DNA of 64,000 bases from JANQSS01 sp965249735 (lineage in GTDB: Bacteria; Bacteroidota; Bacteroidia; Chitinophagales; Saprospiraceae): assembly GCA_965249735.1 (NCBI GenBank), contig CBDFMS010000023.1, positions 538,673 through 602,672 on the forward strand, given 5' to 3'. The first letter of the stretch is position 1. Each line of letters starts with the position of its first letter. Positions 35,382-44,384 of the stretch are shown here, in pieces. The translations under genes and the position numbers were made by a program. A model generated the notes under the pieces. It saw only the letters and a list, made by a program, of their open reading frames with translations, was not told where the DNA came from and ran no database searches.

Positions 35382-36710
35382 GTGATAGCCTTTCCTAAAA
35401 ATTTTACCGACAGATTAATTCAGCAATACCCTGAAACGCATTCAGATATATTGTCGGCATTAAATCTTGAGCCTGTTATTTCTGTGCGCTCTAATCCAAA
35501 AAAACATAACTCAAATAGTATTTCAAACGCCATTCCCTGGGCTCCATTGGCTACATATTTAGGAGAGCGGCCAAATTATGTTCTCGATCCTCTATTTCAT
35601 TCCGGCTGTTATTACCCGCAGGAGGCGTCTTCGATGATCTTGGGTGAAGTCTTGCCATACCTATCCCTGAAAGTAAAACCCCGACGGATCTTAGACTTAT
35701 GTGCTGCGCCCGGTGGTAAGTCAACACATCTACTTAGTCTCATTGATGATGAATCAGTATTGGTGAGTAACGAGATTGTACCCAAGCGATATTCTATACT
35801 AAAAGAAAATCTATTTAAATGGGGGCATCCGAATTTCATTACAACAAATTACCGACCGGATGTTCTTCAAAAGGCGGGAGCAATATTTGATATCGTGCTT
35901 GTAGATGCCCCATGCAGTGGGGAAGGACTATTTCGAAAACAACCGGACTGGCGCAATAAATGGACAACCGACAATTGCCAACAATGTTCTACTCGTCAAC
36001 ATCAAATCTTAGATGCTGCCAAATCACTTGTCCGTCCGGGCGGCTATATTATTTACTCTACTTGTACGATTAATCCAGATGAAAATATAGGTCAAATTAA
36101 TCATTTAATAAAAAATTACGATTTTAGTTCTGTTCCATTGGACCAATTATTGTCATTTAATTTTATTCAAGAAAAACTGGATGATGCTCTTGGGTATCTT
36201 GCCTTACCGAATCGGGTTCAAGGCGAACCATTTTTTATCGCATGTGTAAAGCGGGATGGAGACGAAACACCAATTTTGGGAAGAACAGGTCTACCCTCCT
36301 ACTCTTCAATATTGGCTTCCACGGAATATTTTACTACTGACCGTCCATTATATCGAAAAGACGATGCAATTTTCATGTTGAACAGTGCACAATTAGAATT
36401 ATCCAAACATCTTCAGATTCAACGACTCAGGTATTCAATCCCCTCGCTTGGCCATTTTAAAAAGGCATTATTTTTACCTGATCATTTTTCTGCGATGAAC
36501 ACGTCAATTACTAAATTTTGTTCAACTGTTTCTCTTTCTCGTAGTCAGGCTCTTTCCTATTTGCGCCACGAAAATCTCGATATTGTCGTTCCTTCATTGG
36601 GATGGCACATCCTGACATTTAAAGAGATCCCTATGGGATGGATAAAATACGATGGGCGTCGCATCATCAATAAATATCCAATGAAATGGCGTCTAAGACA
36701 AGCCAATTGA
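35382..36710 (+). CDS. RsmF/NOL1-NOP2-sun family rRNA cytosine-C5 methyltransferase
   Basis: SAM-dependent m5C methyltransferase for ribosomal RNA. The 442-residue protein has an N-terminal domain beginning FPKNFTDRLIQQYP, then the Rossmann methyltransferase core with the SAM motif ILDLCAAPGGKSTHLLSL. The two catalytic cysteines occur in DAPCSGEGLFRKQPDW and STCTINPDEN. A C-terminal RsmF-type RNA-binding region follows (LSRSQALSYLRHEN, then GWIKYDGRRIINKYP). The length and tail favour the RsmF branch over RsmB. It starts with GTG. It follows the UbiD gene by 66 bp on the same strand. Confidence 0.92.
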   Translation: MIAFPKNFTDRLIQQYPETHSDILSALNLEPVISVRSNPKKHNSNSISNAIPWAPLATYLGERPNYVLDPLFHSGCYYPQEASSMILGEVLPYLSLKVKPRRILDLCAAPGGKSTHLLSLIDDESVLVSNEIVPKRYSILKENLFKWGHPNFITTNYRPDVLQKAGAIFDIVLVDAPCSGEGLFRKQPDWRNKWTTDNCQQCSTRQHQILDAAKSLVRPGGYIIYSTCTINPDENIGQINHLIKNYDFSSVPLDQLLSFNFIQEKLDDALGYLALPNRVQGEPFFIACVKRDGDETPILGRTGLPSYSSILASTEYFTTDRPLYRKDDAIFMLNSAQLELSKHLQIQRLRYSIPSLGHFKKALFLPDHFSAMNTSITKFCSTVSLSRSQALSYLRHENLDIVVPSLGWHILTFKEIPMGWIKYDGRRIINKYPMKWRLRQAN

Positions 36711-36770
36711 CTTGATTTTTTTATGTTTATGCTCTCGAAATACTAATTTTCACTTCACACAACTTAGTTC

Positions 36771-38351
36771 ATGAAACGATATATACTCTTTTTTGTCCTT
36801 ATTGCGACAACGCTGACATCTTGTGATCTCGACGAACAAATTAATGAATGGTTTACCCCGATATCCGATGCATGGCAGGCAATTGTTCTGTGGCAAATAC
36901 CCGGATTGGGTATACCACTCGTCGTTGCAATATTGGTACTGGGGGCCTTATTTTTTACCCTTTATTTCGGATTTGTGAACATCAGAAAATTCCCATTGTC
37001 TATCAACGTGGTTCGGGGTAAGTATGATGATCTCGACGGTCATGGCGTGATGGAACATGTGGCCGTTAATGTTGTCGATGGCGATATCGCCCGGACAATA
37101 AAAGATGAAGGACATCATGGTGAAGTGAGTCACTTTCAAGCTCTAACCACGGCAGTCTCAGGTACGGTAGGGCTTGGAAATATTGCCGGTGTCGCATTGG
37201 CCATCGCTGTTGGTGGTCCGGGTGCAACATTTTGGATGATCATTTGTGGTCTTTTGGGGATGTCTACCAAATTCGTCGAATGTACACTTGGAGTCAAGTA
37301 TCGGGACATCGGCGAAGACGGAACGGTTTATGGAGGACCTATGTATTACCTCTCCAAAGGACTGAAGGAAAAAGGATTTACCGGTTTAGGAAAAGCTTTG
37401 GCCATCCTTTTCGCTGTTCTTTGTGTTGGTGCTTCATTTGGTGGAGGAAATGCCGCTCAATCTAATCAAGCCGCTTCACAAGTAGTGAATATGTTGAACC
37501 TGGGTGGTGGCAGCGCAGGCACCATCGTGGGTATTCTCATTGCCATTGTAGTTGGTATCGTTATCATTGGTGGAATTAAACGAATAGCTCAAGTGACTGA
37601 GAAAATCGTGCCCTTCATGGCAGGTATTTATATTATCGCATGCCTTATCGTGATTTTTGGAAATTTCAGCTACATCGATGACGCCTTCGGTTTGATCTTC
37701 TCTGAGGCATTCTCTCCTAAAGCAGGACTTGGTGGACTCATGGGTGTGCTTATCGTAGGATTTCAACGCGCAGCTTTTTCCAATGAGGCTGGTGCAGGAT
37801 CAGCATCTATCGCCCACTCTGCGGTGAAAACAAAATACGCAGCATCAGAAGGTCTCGTTGCTCTGCTTGAGCCATTTATTGATACGGTAGTTATCTGTAC
37901 AATGACTGCTCTGGTTATTATCATATTCAATAGTACAGGACAATTTGACTATGGGAGCTCTAATGTCATGATCGATGGCGAGGTGATTGAAGGAGGTGCT
38001 GTTCTGACTTCTATGGCCTTTGAATCCGTCATTCCCTGGTTTCCATATATTCTGACCGTAGCCATTTTTCTTTTTGCCATCTCGACCATGATTTCATGGT
38101 CATATTATGGATTACAATCCTGGATGTATCTATTTGGCAAAAGTAAAATGTCAGATTTAGCCTATAAATTATTGTTTTTGGTTTTCATCGTTATTGGGGC
38201 AGCAGCGAATATGGATGCCATATGGGGTTTTTCCGATGCCATGATCCTGGCGCTAGTCTTTCCGAATATGATCGGACTCTTTTTATTAGTCCCACGTGTC
38301 CGCGAAGAATTAGCTAAATATTTGGAAGCGATAGCGAATAAAAAAAATTAA
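36771..38351 (+). CDS. AGCS-family sodium:alanine (amino acid) symporter
   Basis: A 526-residue inner-membrane symporter with 11 predicted helices. The AGCS signature is GTVGLGNIAGVALAIAVGGPGA, with FGGGNAAQSNQAA and GFQRAAFSNEAGAGSASIAHSA further on, both strongly conserved family segments. Ahead of the transporter core there is an extra hydrophobic start with LTSCDLDEQ, resembling a lipoprotein signal. The substrate is probably alanine or glycine by family. It ends 15 bp before folK, with which it may be co-transcribed. Confidence 0.93.
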   Translation: MKRYILFFVLIATTLTSCDLDEQINEWFTPISDAWQAIVLWQIPGLGIPLVVAILVLGALFFTLYFGFVNIRKFPLSINVVRGKYDDLDGHGVMEHVAVNVVDGDIARTIKDEGHHGEVSHFQALTTAVSGTVGLGNIAGVALAIAVGGPGATFWMIICGLLGMSTKFVECTLGVKYRDIGEDGTVYGGPMYYLSKGLKEKGFTGLGKALAILFAVLCVGASFGGGNAAQSNQAASQVVNMLNLGGGSAGTIVGILIAIVVGIVIIGGIKRIAQVTEKIVPFMAGIYIIACLIVIFGNFSYIDDAFGLIFSEAFSPKAGLGGLMGVLIVGFQRAAFSNEAGAGSASIAHSAVKTKYAASEGLVALLEPFIDTVVICTMTALVIIIFNSTGQFDYGSSNVMIDGEVIEGGAVLTSMAFESVIPWFPYILTVAIFLFAISTMISWSYYGLQSWMYLFGKSKMSDLAYKLLFLVFIVIGAAANMDAIWGFSDAMILALVFPNMIGLFLLVPRVREELAKYLEAIANKKN

Positions 38352-38366
38352 TCAAAGCAACAGAAA

Positions 38367-38852
38367 TTGAATAAAGCGATCCTTCACCTTGGATCAAATC
38401 TTGGTGACTGTGAAGGAAATCTAAAACGGGCAAGAGCAGCTCTTTCAACCTTGGTTGAGGTCGAAGATGTATCTAATATTTATTTAACAGAAGCATGGGG
38501 AGCGTCTGATCAAGATGATTTCTACAATCAAGCCCTGATTGTAGAAACGGTCGAAGATGCCTTTGCACTATTAGGCATTTGTCAAGAAGTAACAGCCCTT
38601 TTCCCCGATAAGGGAAGCGCCTTGTGGGGTCCTCGATTCATTGATATCGATATCATCTTTTTTTCAGATCAAATTATAAATACAGATCTGTTGAAAATAC
38701 CCCACCCTAGAATGCATTTACGCAATTTTGTATTAATACCTTTGTTGGAAATAGCTCCGGATTGGCTTCACCCACATTTTCAAAAAACGGTGGAGGAATT
38801 GTATATTGAAAGCAGGGATCCATTGGAGGTAATATTACTGGACGCACATTGA
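38367..38852 (+). CDS. folK: HPPK: 2-amino-4-hydroxy-6-hydroxymethyldihydropteridine pyrophosphokinase
   Basis: Transfers pyrophosphate to the pterin in folate synthesis. The 161-residue protein has LHLGSNLGDCEGNL at the start, the substrate segment DDFYNQALIVET and the metal-binding LWGPRFIDIDIIFF, followed by IPHPRMHLRNFVLIPLLEIAP. All HPPK hallmarks are present. Start codon is TTG. Its stop overlaps the TTG start of the kinase downstream by 3 to 4 bases, implying coupling. The folate link with thyA is metabolic only. Confidence 0.95.
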   Translation: MNKAILHLGSNLGDCEGNLKRARAALSTLVEVEDVSNIYLTEAWGASDQDDFYNQALIVETVEDAFALLGICQEVTALFPDKGSALWGPRFIDIDIIFFSDQIINTDLLKIPHPRMHLRNFVLIPLLEIAPDWLHPHFQKTVEELYIESRDPLEVILLDAH

Positions 38853-39484
38853 ATCGATATCAGTACATATGCATAGAAGGAAATATCGGGGCAGGTAAGA
38901 CCACCCTGACACGCATGCTTAGCCATGCCTGGAAGGGATATCCGATATTCGAGCAATTTACAGACAATCCATTTCTCCCCCTCTTTTACAATGATCCGAA
39001 ACGTTACGGTTTTCAGGTCGAATTATTTTTTATGACAGAGCGTCATAAACAACTCGAGCAAATAAATCCGAAAACTGATTTATTTCAGCAATTATTCGTT
39101 GCAGATTACTTTTTTCAAAAGACGATGCTATTTGCAGGTAAAAACTTGAGCGAGGATGATTACAGGTTATTCAAACGATTATTTGATATTCTTGAAAAAA
39201 ATGCTCCCCAGCCTGACCTTCTTGTTTATTTGCATTATACGGTTGACTCAGTTTATGACAATATCCTCAAACGGGGTCGGATGATGGAAGAAGAAATATC
39301 TAAAGATTATCTGCAAAAAGTTCAAGATGCCTATTTAGAATATTTCAGACAAATAACGCACTTCCCTATTTTAATTCTCGAGATGCAAGGCATGGATTTT
39401 GAAAATGAAGCGCGCAAATTTAATATTATTAAAGATGCGATTGATCAGAAATATTTGCCTGGTGTTCACCGAGTGAGTTTCTGA
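38849..39484 (+). CDS. Deoxynucleoside kinase
   Basis: Phosphorylates deoxynucleosides for salvage. The 211-residue protein begins with a P-loop, YICIEGNIGAGKTTLTRML. The middle has the kinase lid and substrate segments (FQVELFFMTERHKQLEQI, FVADYFFQKTMLFAGKNL), and later KRGRMMEEEISKDYLQKVQDAY matches the Arg-rich lid of the dCK/dGK-like family. The start is a TTG overlapping the folK stop. A folK-dNK pair is common in Bacteroidota; whether it has a biochemical reason is unclear. Confidence 0.9.
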   Translation: MNRYQYICIEGNIGAGKTTLTRMLSHAWKGYPIFEQFTDNPFLPLFYNDPKRYGFQVELFFMTERHKQLEQINPKTDLFQQLFVADYFFQKTMLFAGKNLSEDDYRLFKRLFDILEKNAPQPDLLVYLHYTVDSVYDNILKRGRMMEEEISKDYLQKVQDAYLEYFRQITHFPILILEMQGMDFENEARKFNIIKDAIDQKYLPGVHRVSF

Positions 39485-39601
39485 TTTAATGACTCAACTT
39501 CTATTCCATGACTGAATCCAAATAAAGATGGCTGATCGAAAATTGTAAAATGTGGCACTCAGCGGTAGTATTTATTATTCAAAAACAATACAATTAGACT
39601 A

Positions 39602-40534
39602 TTGAGATATCTGGCCATTATAATCATCCTGACCTTGAGTCAAGACGCATGGTCGCAAAATCGATATGCCACTCCTATTTCAGATGAAATTGATGTTTAC
39701 TCAGAGACTTATTCAGGCGCGTACGGATTTGACCTATATAGTACGGTGGACGATACAGCTTCAATGCGCCCTTTGTGCATCTATGTGCACGGTGGCGGAT
39801 TTAGTCAAGGAAGACGGGATGAAGAAGCTATTCGCCGATTCTGTTCCCGACTAGCGACATATGGGTACGTTGTTTCATCAATTTCCTACCCACTGCCACA
39901 AAAAGGTCGCGGCTTTGGTTGTGATGTGTCACATGAAGAAAAAGCCAGCACGATTGGATTAGTTGGCAAACACGTGAATAAGTCTCGTGATTATTTCAAG
40001 CATCATGCACGTAGATTTAATATTGATACGAATAAAATCATCCTAATTGGCAGCAGTGCCGGTGCAGAAGCAATTCTTCACGCAGCTTATTGGTCTGCAT
40101 GTAAAACCACGCTAGGATTGGGAAAACAATATGCCGCATTGATCAGCATGGCCGGTGCTATAATGGACACAGAATGGATTGATGAATCAAACATAATCCC
40201 GATGCAACTATTTCATGGAACCTGCGATCGTCTGGTTCCTTATAGCAATGCCCCGCATCATTATTGTACACCAAAGTCAGCCGGATATTTATTTTTACAT
40301 GGGGCTGGGTCAATTGCCGAAAAAGCTCAAAATTTATCCTCTGGATATTATTTGTACACAGATTGTGGCGGAGGTCATGAGTGGTATAATAAACCGATGA
40401 CCTTTGCTTTCGATGATATCATAGATTTCCTTTATCACGATGTTATTTTGGATAAAAAAAGACAAATCCATCAAATTATCCGGAGTGGAAAAACTTGCAA
40501 CGACCTTCCCAAAAACAGAGTTTGTTCAGATTGA
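39602..40534 (+). CDS. Secreted alpha/beta-hydrolase (esterase-like)
   Basis: A 310-residue hydrolase with an N-terminal signal peptide (YLAIIIILTLSQDAWSQ). The oxyanion motif is YVHGGGFSQG, the nucleophile elbow GSSAGAEA, and a later acidic/His pair is suggested by FHGTCDRLVPY and GGGHEWYN. This is the carboxylesterase / HSL-like class. Start codon is TTG, required because upstream the frame closes quickly. The cysteine-containing tail (SGKTCNDLPKNRVCSD) may be disulfide-bonded in the periplasm. The substrate is unknown. Confidence 0.82.
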   Translation: MRYLAIIIILTLSQDAWSQNRYATPISDEIDVYSETYSGAYGFDLYSTVDDTASMRPLCIYVHGGGFSQGRRDEEAIRRFCSRLATYGYVVSSISYPLPQKGRGFGCDVSHEEKASTIGLVGKHVNKSRDYFKHHARRFNIDTNKIILIGSSAGAEAILHAAYWSACKTTLGLGKQYAALISMAGAIMDTEWIDESNIIPMQLFHGTCDRLVPYSNAPHHYCTPKSAGYLFLHGAGSIAEKAQNLSSGYYLYTDCGGGHEWYNKPMTFAFDDIIDFLYHDVILDKKRQIHQIIRSGKTCNDLPKNRVCSD

Positions 40535-40624
40535 TGCAATTATAAAAATCCAAAGCGAGGCATGCAATTATTGTTTGGTTGACTATGCATGTGCTCTTTC
40601 CACCACCAGCCTGATTGGCCAATA

Positions 40625-41512
40625 TTATTTGAATTGATCAGAAACAATCATTTCTTTTGTACCATGGTGATATGAATAAAATCCTTCATCATTCTTTCTA
40701 CCATGTTTTCCAGCCTGCACCATATTGACCAGTAATGGACAAGGTGCATATTTCGGATTTCCAAATCCATTGTGAAGAACACGAAGGATGGATAAACATA
40801 CATCAAGTCCTATAAAATCTGCTAATTGTAATGGCCCCATCGGATGAGCCATCCCGAGCTTCATCACCGTATCAATTTCCTCTACTCCAGCTACGCCTTC
40901 ATATAGCGAATAAATTGCCTCATTAATCATAGGCATCAATATTCGATTGGCTATAAATCCGGGATAATCATTGACTTCAACCGGTATTTTTCCTAAATTT
41001 CTACTCAAATCCATGATCAACTTCGTCGTTTCATCTGAAGTCGAATACCCTCGGATTACTTCAATTAATTTCATGATCGGGACAGGATTCATAAAGTGCA
41101 TGCCGATGACTTTGGAAGGCCTATCCGTGACCGATGCAATCTTGGTTATAGATATGGAAGATGTATTCGTTGCAAGGATGATACCCTTCGGAGACAATCG
41201 ATCCATCTCAGAAAAAATACTAAGTTTCAATTCAATATTTTCGGTCGCCGCCTCAATAGCCATGTCGGTTTCCTTCAATGCCACACCCATATTCGTATGA
41301 GTCGTGATCCTACTCAACGTCTCCACCTTATCTGCTTCTCTAATTTTTTCCTTGGCTACCATCCGATCCAGGTTCCTGGTAATTGTCGCTATGGCTTTTG
41401 TCAAGGCCATCTCCGCAACGTCTACAAGACGAACATGATATCCTGACTGCGCAAACACATGAGCAATTCCATTTCCCATCGTTCCTGCCCCTATAATTGT
41501 TACATTCTTCAT
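40625..41512 (-). CDS. 3-hydroxyacyl-CoA (3-hydroxybutyryl-CoA) dehydrogenase
   Basis: Oxidises 3-hydroxyacyl-CoA with NAD, in short-chain fatty-acid or butanoyl-CoA metabolism. The NAD-binding motif is IIGAGTMGNGIAHVFA, followed by ATNTSSISITKIA (catalytic Ser region), GMHFMNPVPIMKLIEVI (catalytic His) and the dimerisation domain with GFIANRILMPMINEA and AHPMGPLQLADFIGLDV. It is a stand-alone single-function enzyme. I chose the ATG at 41512, where the family N-terminus MKNVTIIGAG begins; an upstream in-frame TTG at 41539 adds only nine unlikely residues. It is convergent with the esterase gene. Confidence 0.95.
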   Translation of the reverse strand: MKNVTIIGAGTMGNGIAHVFAQSGYHVRLVDVAEMALTKAIATITRNLDRMVAKEKIREADKVETLSRITTHTNMGVALKETDMAIEAATENIELKLSIFSEMDRLSPKGIILATNTSSISITKIASVTDRPSKVIGMHFMNPVPIMKLIEVIRGYSTSDETTKLIMDLSRNLGKIPVEVNDYPGFIANRILMPMINEAIYSLYEGVAGVEEIDTVMKLGMAHPMGPLQLADFIGLDVCLSILRVLHNGFGNPKYAPCPLLVNMVQAGKHGRKNDEGFYSYHHGTKEMIVSDQFK

Positions 41513-41816
41513 CTCCGTTAATTTCTTTAATAATTTCAATCAAATTGGTAGTGCAAGATAGCGATTTAAGCACCTCAATTCAACGATAAAAGCTCATTTT
41601 TCAGCGTCATTAGTTATTGAATCGAAGATGCTGCATACGACCAACATTTGACCCCTCCTACCCTAATTCAAATTGCCTATCCTAATCTTTTAGAAAGTGG
41701 ACATACATTTCTTTCGAACTATCCTGATGTGACTGAATAGTGACCATTCACAAGATTATCAAAATGACCACTGACCTATTTCATAATCATTACATTTAAC
41801 AAAGTAAATCAAGATC
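41513..41816. other. Divergent intergenic region between the dehydrogenase and cutA
   Basis: About 300 bp with no recognisable gene. It must contain the promoters of both flanking genes, but no TAnnTTTG box stands out. Confidence 0.5.
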
Positions 41817-42140
41817 ATGAACGAAATTCTTTTGTTTTATGTCACACATCCTGATGTGGAACATGCGAATAAATTGTGTGGACAGCTTATCACTGAAAAG
41901 CTCATTGCCTGCAGCAATATTTTACCGATTACCAGCGAATATGTCTGGAATAATCAACGCTGGCATCACGATGAAGTGGTTTCTATATTGAAAACCAGAC
42001 TTGAATTGGAAGATGAATTGGAAAAACGAATAGAATCCTTGCACACATATGATCTTCCTTGTATTATTCGTTATCGGGTCAACTGCAATACATCCTATGC
42101 AAAATGGGTCGAGGAAATGACGACTCAGATAAATAAATGA
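41817..42140 (+). CDS. cutA: CutA-family divalent-cation tolerance protein
   Basis: A 107-residue trimeric CutA1-like protein. The family pattern is clear: a starting strand followed by AxxLxxxLIxxKLIACSNIL, the central SEYVWNNQRWHHDEVVSILKTR, the helix, and LHTYDLPCIIRY near the end, then YAKWVEEM. In E. coli the gene was tied to copper tolerance, but its general role is unsettled. No signal peptide. It is 82 bp before the TRAP-type binding protein gene. Confidence 0.93.
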   Translation: MNEILLFYVTHPDVEHANKLCGQLITEKLIACSNILPITSEYVWNNQRWHHDEVVSILKTRLELEDELEKRIESLHTYDLPCIIRYRVNCNTSYAKWVEEMTTQINK

Positions 42141-42222
42141 ACCGGGAGAATAAATACAACACAAACACGATTTATCAATTTAGTATCATTGTTTAACAAC
42201 TAACTAAGTCTAAAGAAATATA

Positions 42223-43329
42223 ATGAAACGGAAAGAATTTATAAAAGGGTTGGCCGCTGCCGGAATTCTTGCAACCGGAATATCTTCTTGCAAGCAAGAA
42301 GAGGTCAGTGATGAAGATGTAAAAATCAGAAGAGACAAAAAGTATAAATGGAAAATGGTTACAACCTGGCCTCCAAATTTTCCTATCATGGGTGAAGGTT
42401 GTAGTCTTTTAGCCGATTGGGTTTCAGAAATGTCGGCTGGTCAAATGACAATCCATGTTTATGGTGGCGGAGAACTTGTGCCGGCTTTAGAGACATTTGA
42501 AGCAGTGAGCATAGGTGGCGTTGAAATGGGCAGTTGTGCAAGCTATTATTGGGCAGGAAAGGTACCTGCTGCCCAATTCTTTGCAGCCGTACCTTTTGGA
42601 TTCAATGCGCAACAAATGAACTCATGGCTGGATGCAGGTGGTGGTATGGAATTGTGGCGAGAATTGTATGAATCCTTCAACCTTATTCCATTCAATGCCG
42701 GAAACACCGGACTTCAGATGGGTGGCTGGTATAATCGTGAAATAAATACGATTGCCGATTTTGCGGGACTCAAGATGCGTATCCCCGGTCTTGGAGGAAA
42801 AGTGCTGAATAAAATTGGAGGAAGCCCAATGCTTTCGCCCGGTAGTGAAATATATACGAATTTGGAACGTGGCGTCATCGACGCAACGGAATGGCTGGGA
42901 CCATTTCATGATAGTCTTATGGGCTTTGATGAAATTGCCAAGTATTATTATTATCCGGGTTGGCATGAATGTGGCACTTCACTTGAGATGATTATTAATA
43001 AAGACAAGTATGAATCACTTCCTGATCATCTCCAGGCCATATTGACTACAGCTATTGCACGACTCAAATCCTGGACACTTGATCATTTCGAAGCGAAAAA
43101 TGCCAAGTATCTTCAAAAAATAATAAAAGAAAATAAAGTTGAGATTCGTCGATTTCCAAATGACGTCCTTCGACTATTAAAAACAAAAACTAAAGAGACC
43201 CTGGAAGAACTAGCAGCAGCTGATGAGCAAACCCAGCGCGTTTATCAATCATTTAAGGACTACTCTAAAAAAATGAATGCATGGGCTGAATTGTCAGAAG
43301 CATCCTATTATCGCCATTTAAAAAATTAA
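42223..43329 (+). CDS. TRAP-transporter-type substrate-binding lipoprotein (DctP/TakP-like)
   Basis: A periplasmic ligand-binding protein of 368 residues. The leader KRKEFIKGLAAAGILATGISSC ends in a lipobox-like Cys, with a Tat-like beginning. The body follows the DctP fold: KWKMVTTWPPNFPIMGEG, VYGGGELVPALETFEAV, MGGWYNREINTIADFAGLK, MRIPGLGGKVLNKIGGSP and DATEWLGPFHD, with YYYYPGWHECG near the binding site. The last resembles the 2-oxo-acid binder TakP. No dctQ or dctM membrane genes are in the window, so it is an orphan or its partners lie elsewhere. Confidence 0.88.
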   Translation: MKRKEFIKGLAAAGILATGISSCKQEEVSDEDVKIRRDKKYKWKMVTTWPPNFPIMGEGCSLLADWVSEMSAGQMTIHVYGGGELVPALETFEAVSIGGVEMGSCASYYWAGKVPAAQFFAAVPFGFNAQQMNSWLDAGGGMELWRELYESFNLIPFNAGNTGLQMGGWYNREINTIADFAGLKMRIPGLGGKVLNKIGGSPMLSPGSEIYTNLERGVIDATEWLGPFHDSLMGFDEIAKYYYYPGWHECGTSLEMIINKDKYESLPDHLQAILTTAIARLKSWTLDHFEAKNAKYLQKIIKENKVEIRRFPNDVLRLLKTKTKETLEELAAADEQTQRVYQSFKDYSKKMNAWAELSEASYYRHLKN

Positions 43330-43333
43330 TTAA

Positions 43334-44359
43334 ATGAAAATATTGGGCCGACTCATTTTATTTCTTTTTTTTCTTGTTGCCTTGTCTTATCTGTTCGGCT
43401 CAAAGCCTGATTCATTTGATGTGAATCCAACCATCGCATCATTCGATATGCCATCTTCTCCCGATCAATATGTCAGTGAATTAGAATCCAATCATAATAT
43501 CCGGCCCGGTAACCAGGCAAGAATAATATGGGCCGACTCGACGAAGAAAAAAACGCCATACGCCCTGGTCTACTTACATGGATTTACAGCATCACATGTC
43601 GAAGGATCCCCTGTCCATGAGGCTTTGTCAAAACGATATGGAATGAATTTATACCTCGCGCGTCTGGCAGCCCATGGGTTACAAGACAATGAGCCACTCG
43701 CACATTTTCGGGCCGATGAATATGTTGAAAGTGCCAAGCAAGCGATTCAGATAGGTCATGAATTGGGAGATGACATTATTGTCATCGGAACATCAACTGG
43801 TGCCACACTCGCTGCTTATTTGGCTGCAGCGAATCCTGAATTAATCGATATCCTTTTGTTTTTCGCTCCAAATATAAATGTCGCTGACCCTCGCTCATTT
43901 TTACTAACGCATCCTTGGGGCAGAGAACTAGCTGAGACGCTGGAAGGTGATTACCTTAAACAGGGCATGCAGGGAGAAGAGTTCGATAAATATTGGTATC
44001 CAAAATATCGCACAAGTAGTGCTGTCGAATTAATGTCACTGATTGAACATACAATGACCGATGAGATTTTTGAGCGAATCAATCAGCCGACCTTTATTTC
44101 ATATTATTTTAAAAACGAAAATGAAAAAGACGACATCATATCAATTGAGCATATCCATCAATTTTATTATTCTATCAAGACGACAGACGCACAAAAAAGA
44201 ATGGCAACATCACCGAAGAGCGGTAATCATGTTACCATTTCGAATATCACAAGTAAAGATATTCTGACTCCCTTTCTCCAGGCTTGTGAATTTATAGAGC
44301 AAGTTTGTCATATCGAAGTGAGCGATACAACTTCTGTCAACCAACTTCTTAATTTGTAA
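43334..44359 (+). CDS. Membrane-anchored alpha/beta-hydrolase
   Basis: A 341-residue hydrolase with an N-terminal hydrophobic anchor (LILFLFFLVALSYLFG). The fold elements are YALVYLHGFTASHVEG (oxyanion strand), the nucleophile elbow IGTSTGATLAAY, the acidic region near FISYYFKNENEKDD and the catalytic His in SPKSGNHVTIS. These point to the carboxylesterase / monoacylglycerol-lipase-like class. It starts 4 bp after the TRAP-type binding protein gene, so the two are co-transcribed; any functional link is unknown. Confidence 0.85.
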   Translation: MKILGRLILFLFFLVALSYLFGSKPDSFDVNPTIASFDMPSSPDQYVSELESNHNIRPGNQARIIWADSTKKKTPYALVYLHGFTASHVEGSPVHEALSKRYGMNLYLARLAAHGLQDNEPLAHFRADEYVESAKQAIQIGHELGDDIIVIGTSTGATLAAYLAAANPELIDILLFFAPNINVADPRSFLLTHPWGRELAETLEGDYLKQGMQGEEFDKYWYPKYRTSSAVELMSLIEHTMTDEIFERINQPTFISYYFKNENEKDDIISIEHIHQFYYSIKTTDAQKRMATSPKSGNHVTISNITSKDILTPFLQACEFIEQVCHIEVSDTTSVNQLLNL

Positions 44360-44384
44360 TTTTCAATTTCCTTGAAAGGAGAAT

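Noticed and set aside
40440..40637. Possible small Cys-containing protein or frameshifted tail of the secreted esterase
   Set aside because: It overlaps the esterase in another frame, the esterase already ends plausibly in a Cys-containing tail, and the extra frame shows no homology pattern.
41340..41573. Cys-rich minus-strand frame over the dehydrogenase start
   Set aside because: It is an out-of-frame reading of the conserved NAD-binding segment and low-complexity upstream DNA.
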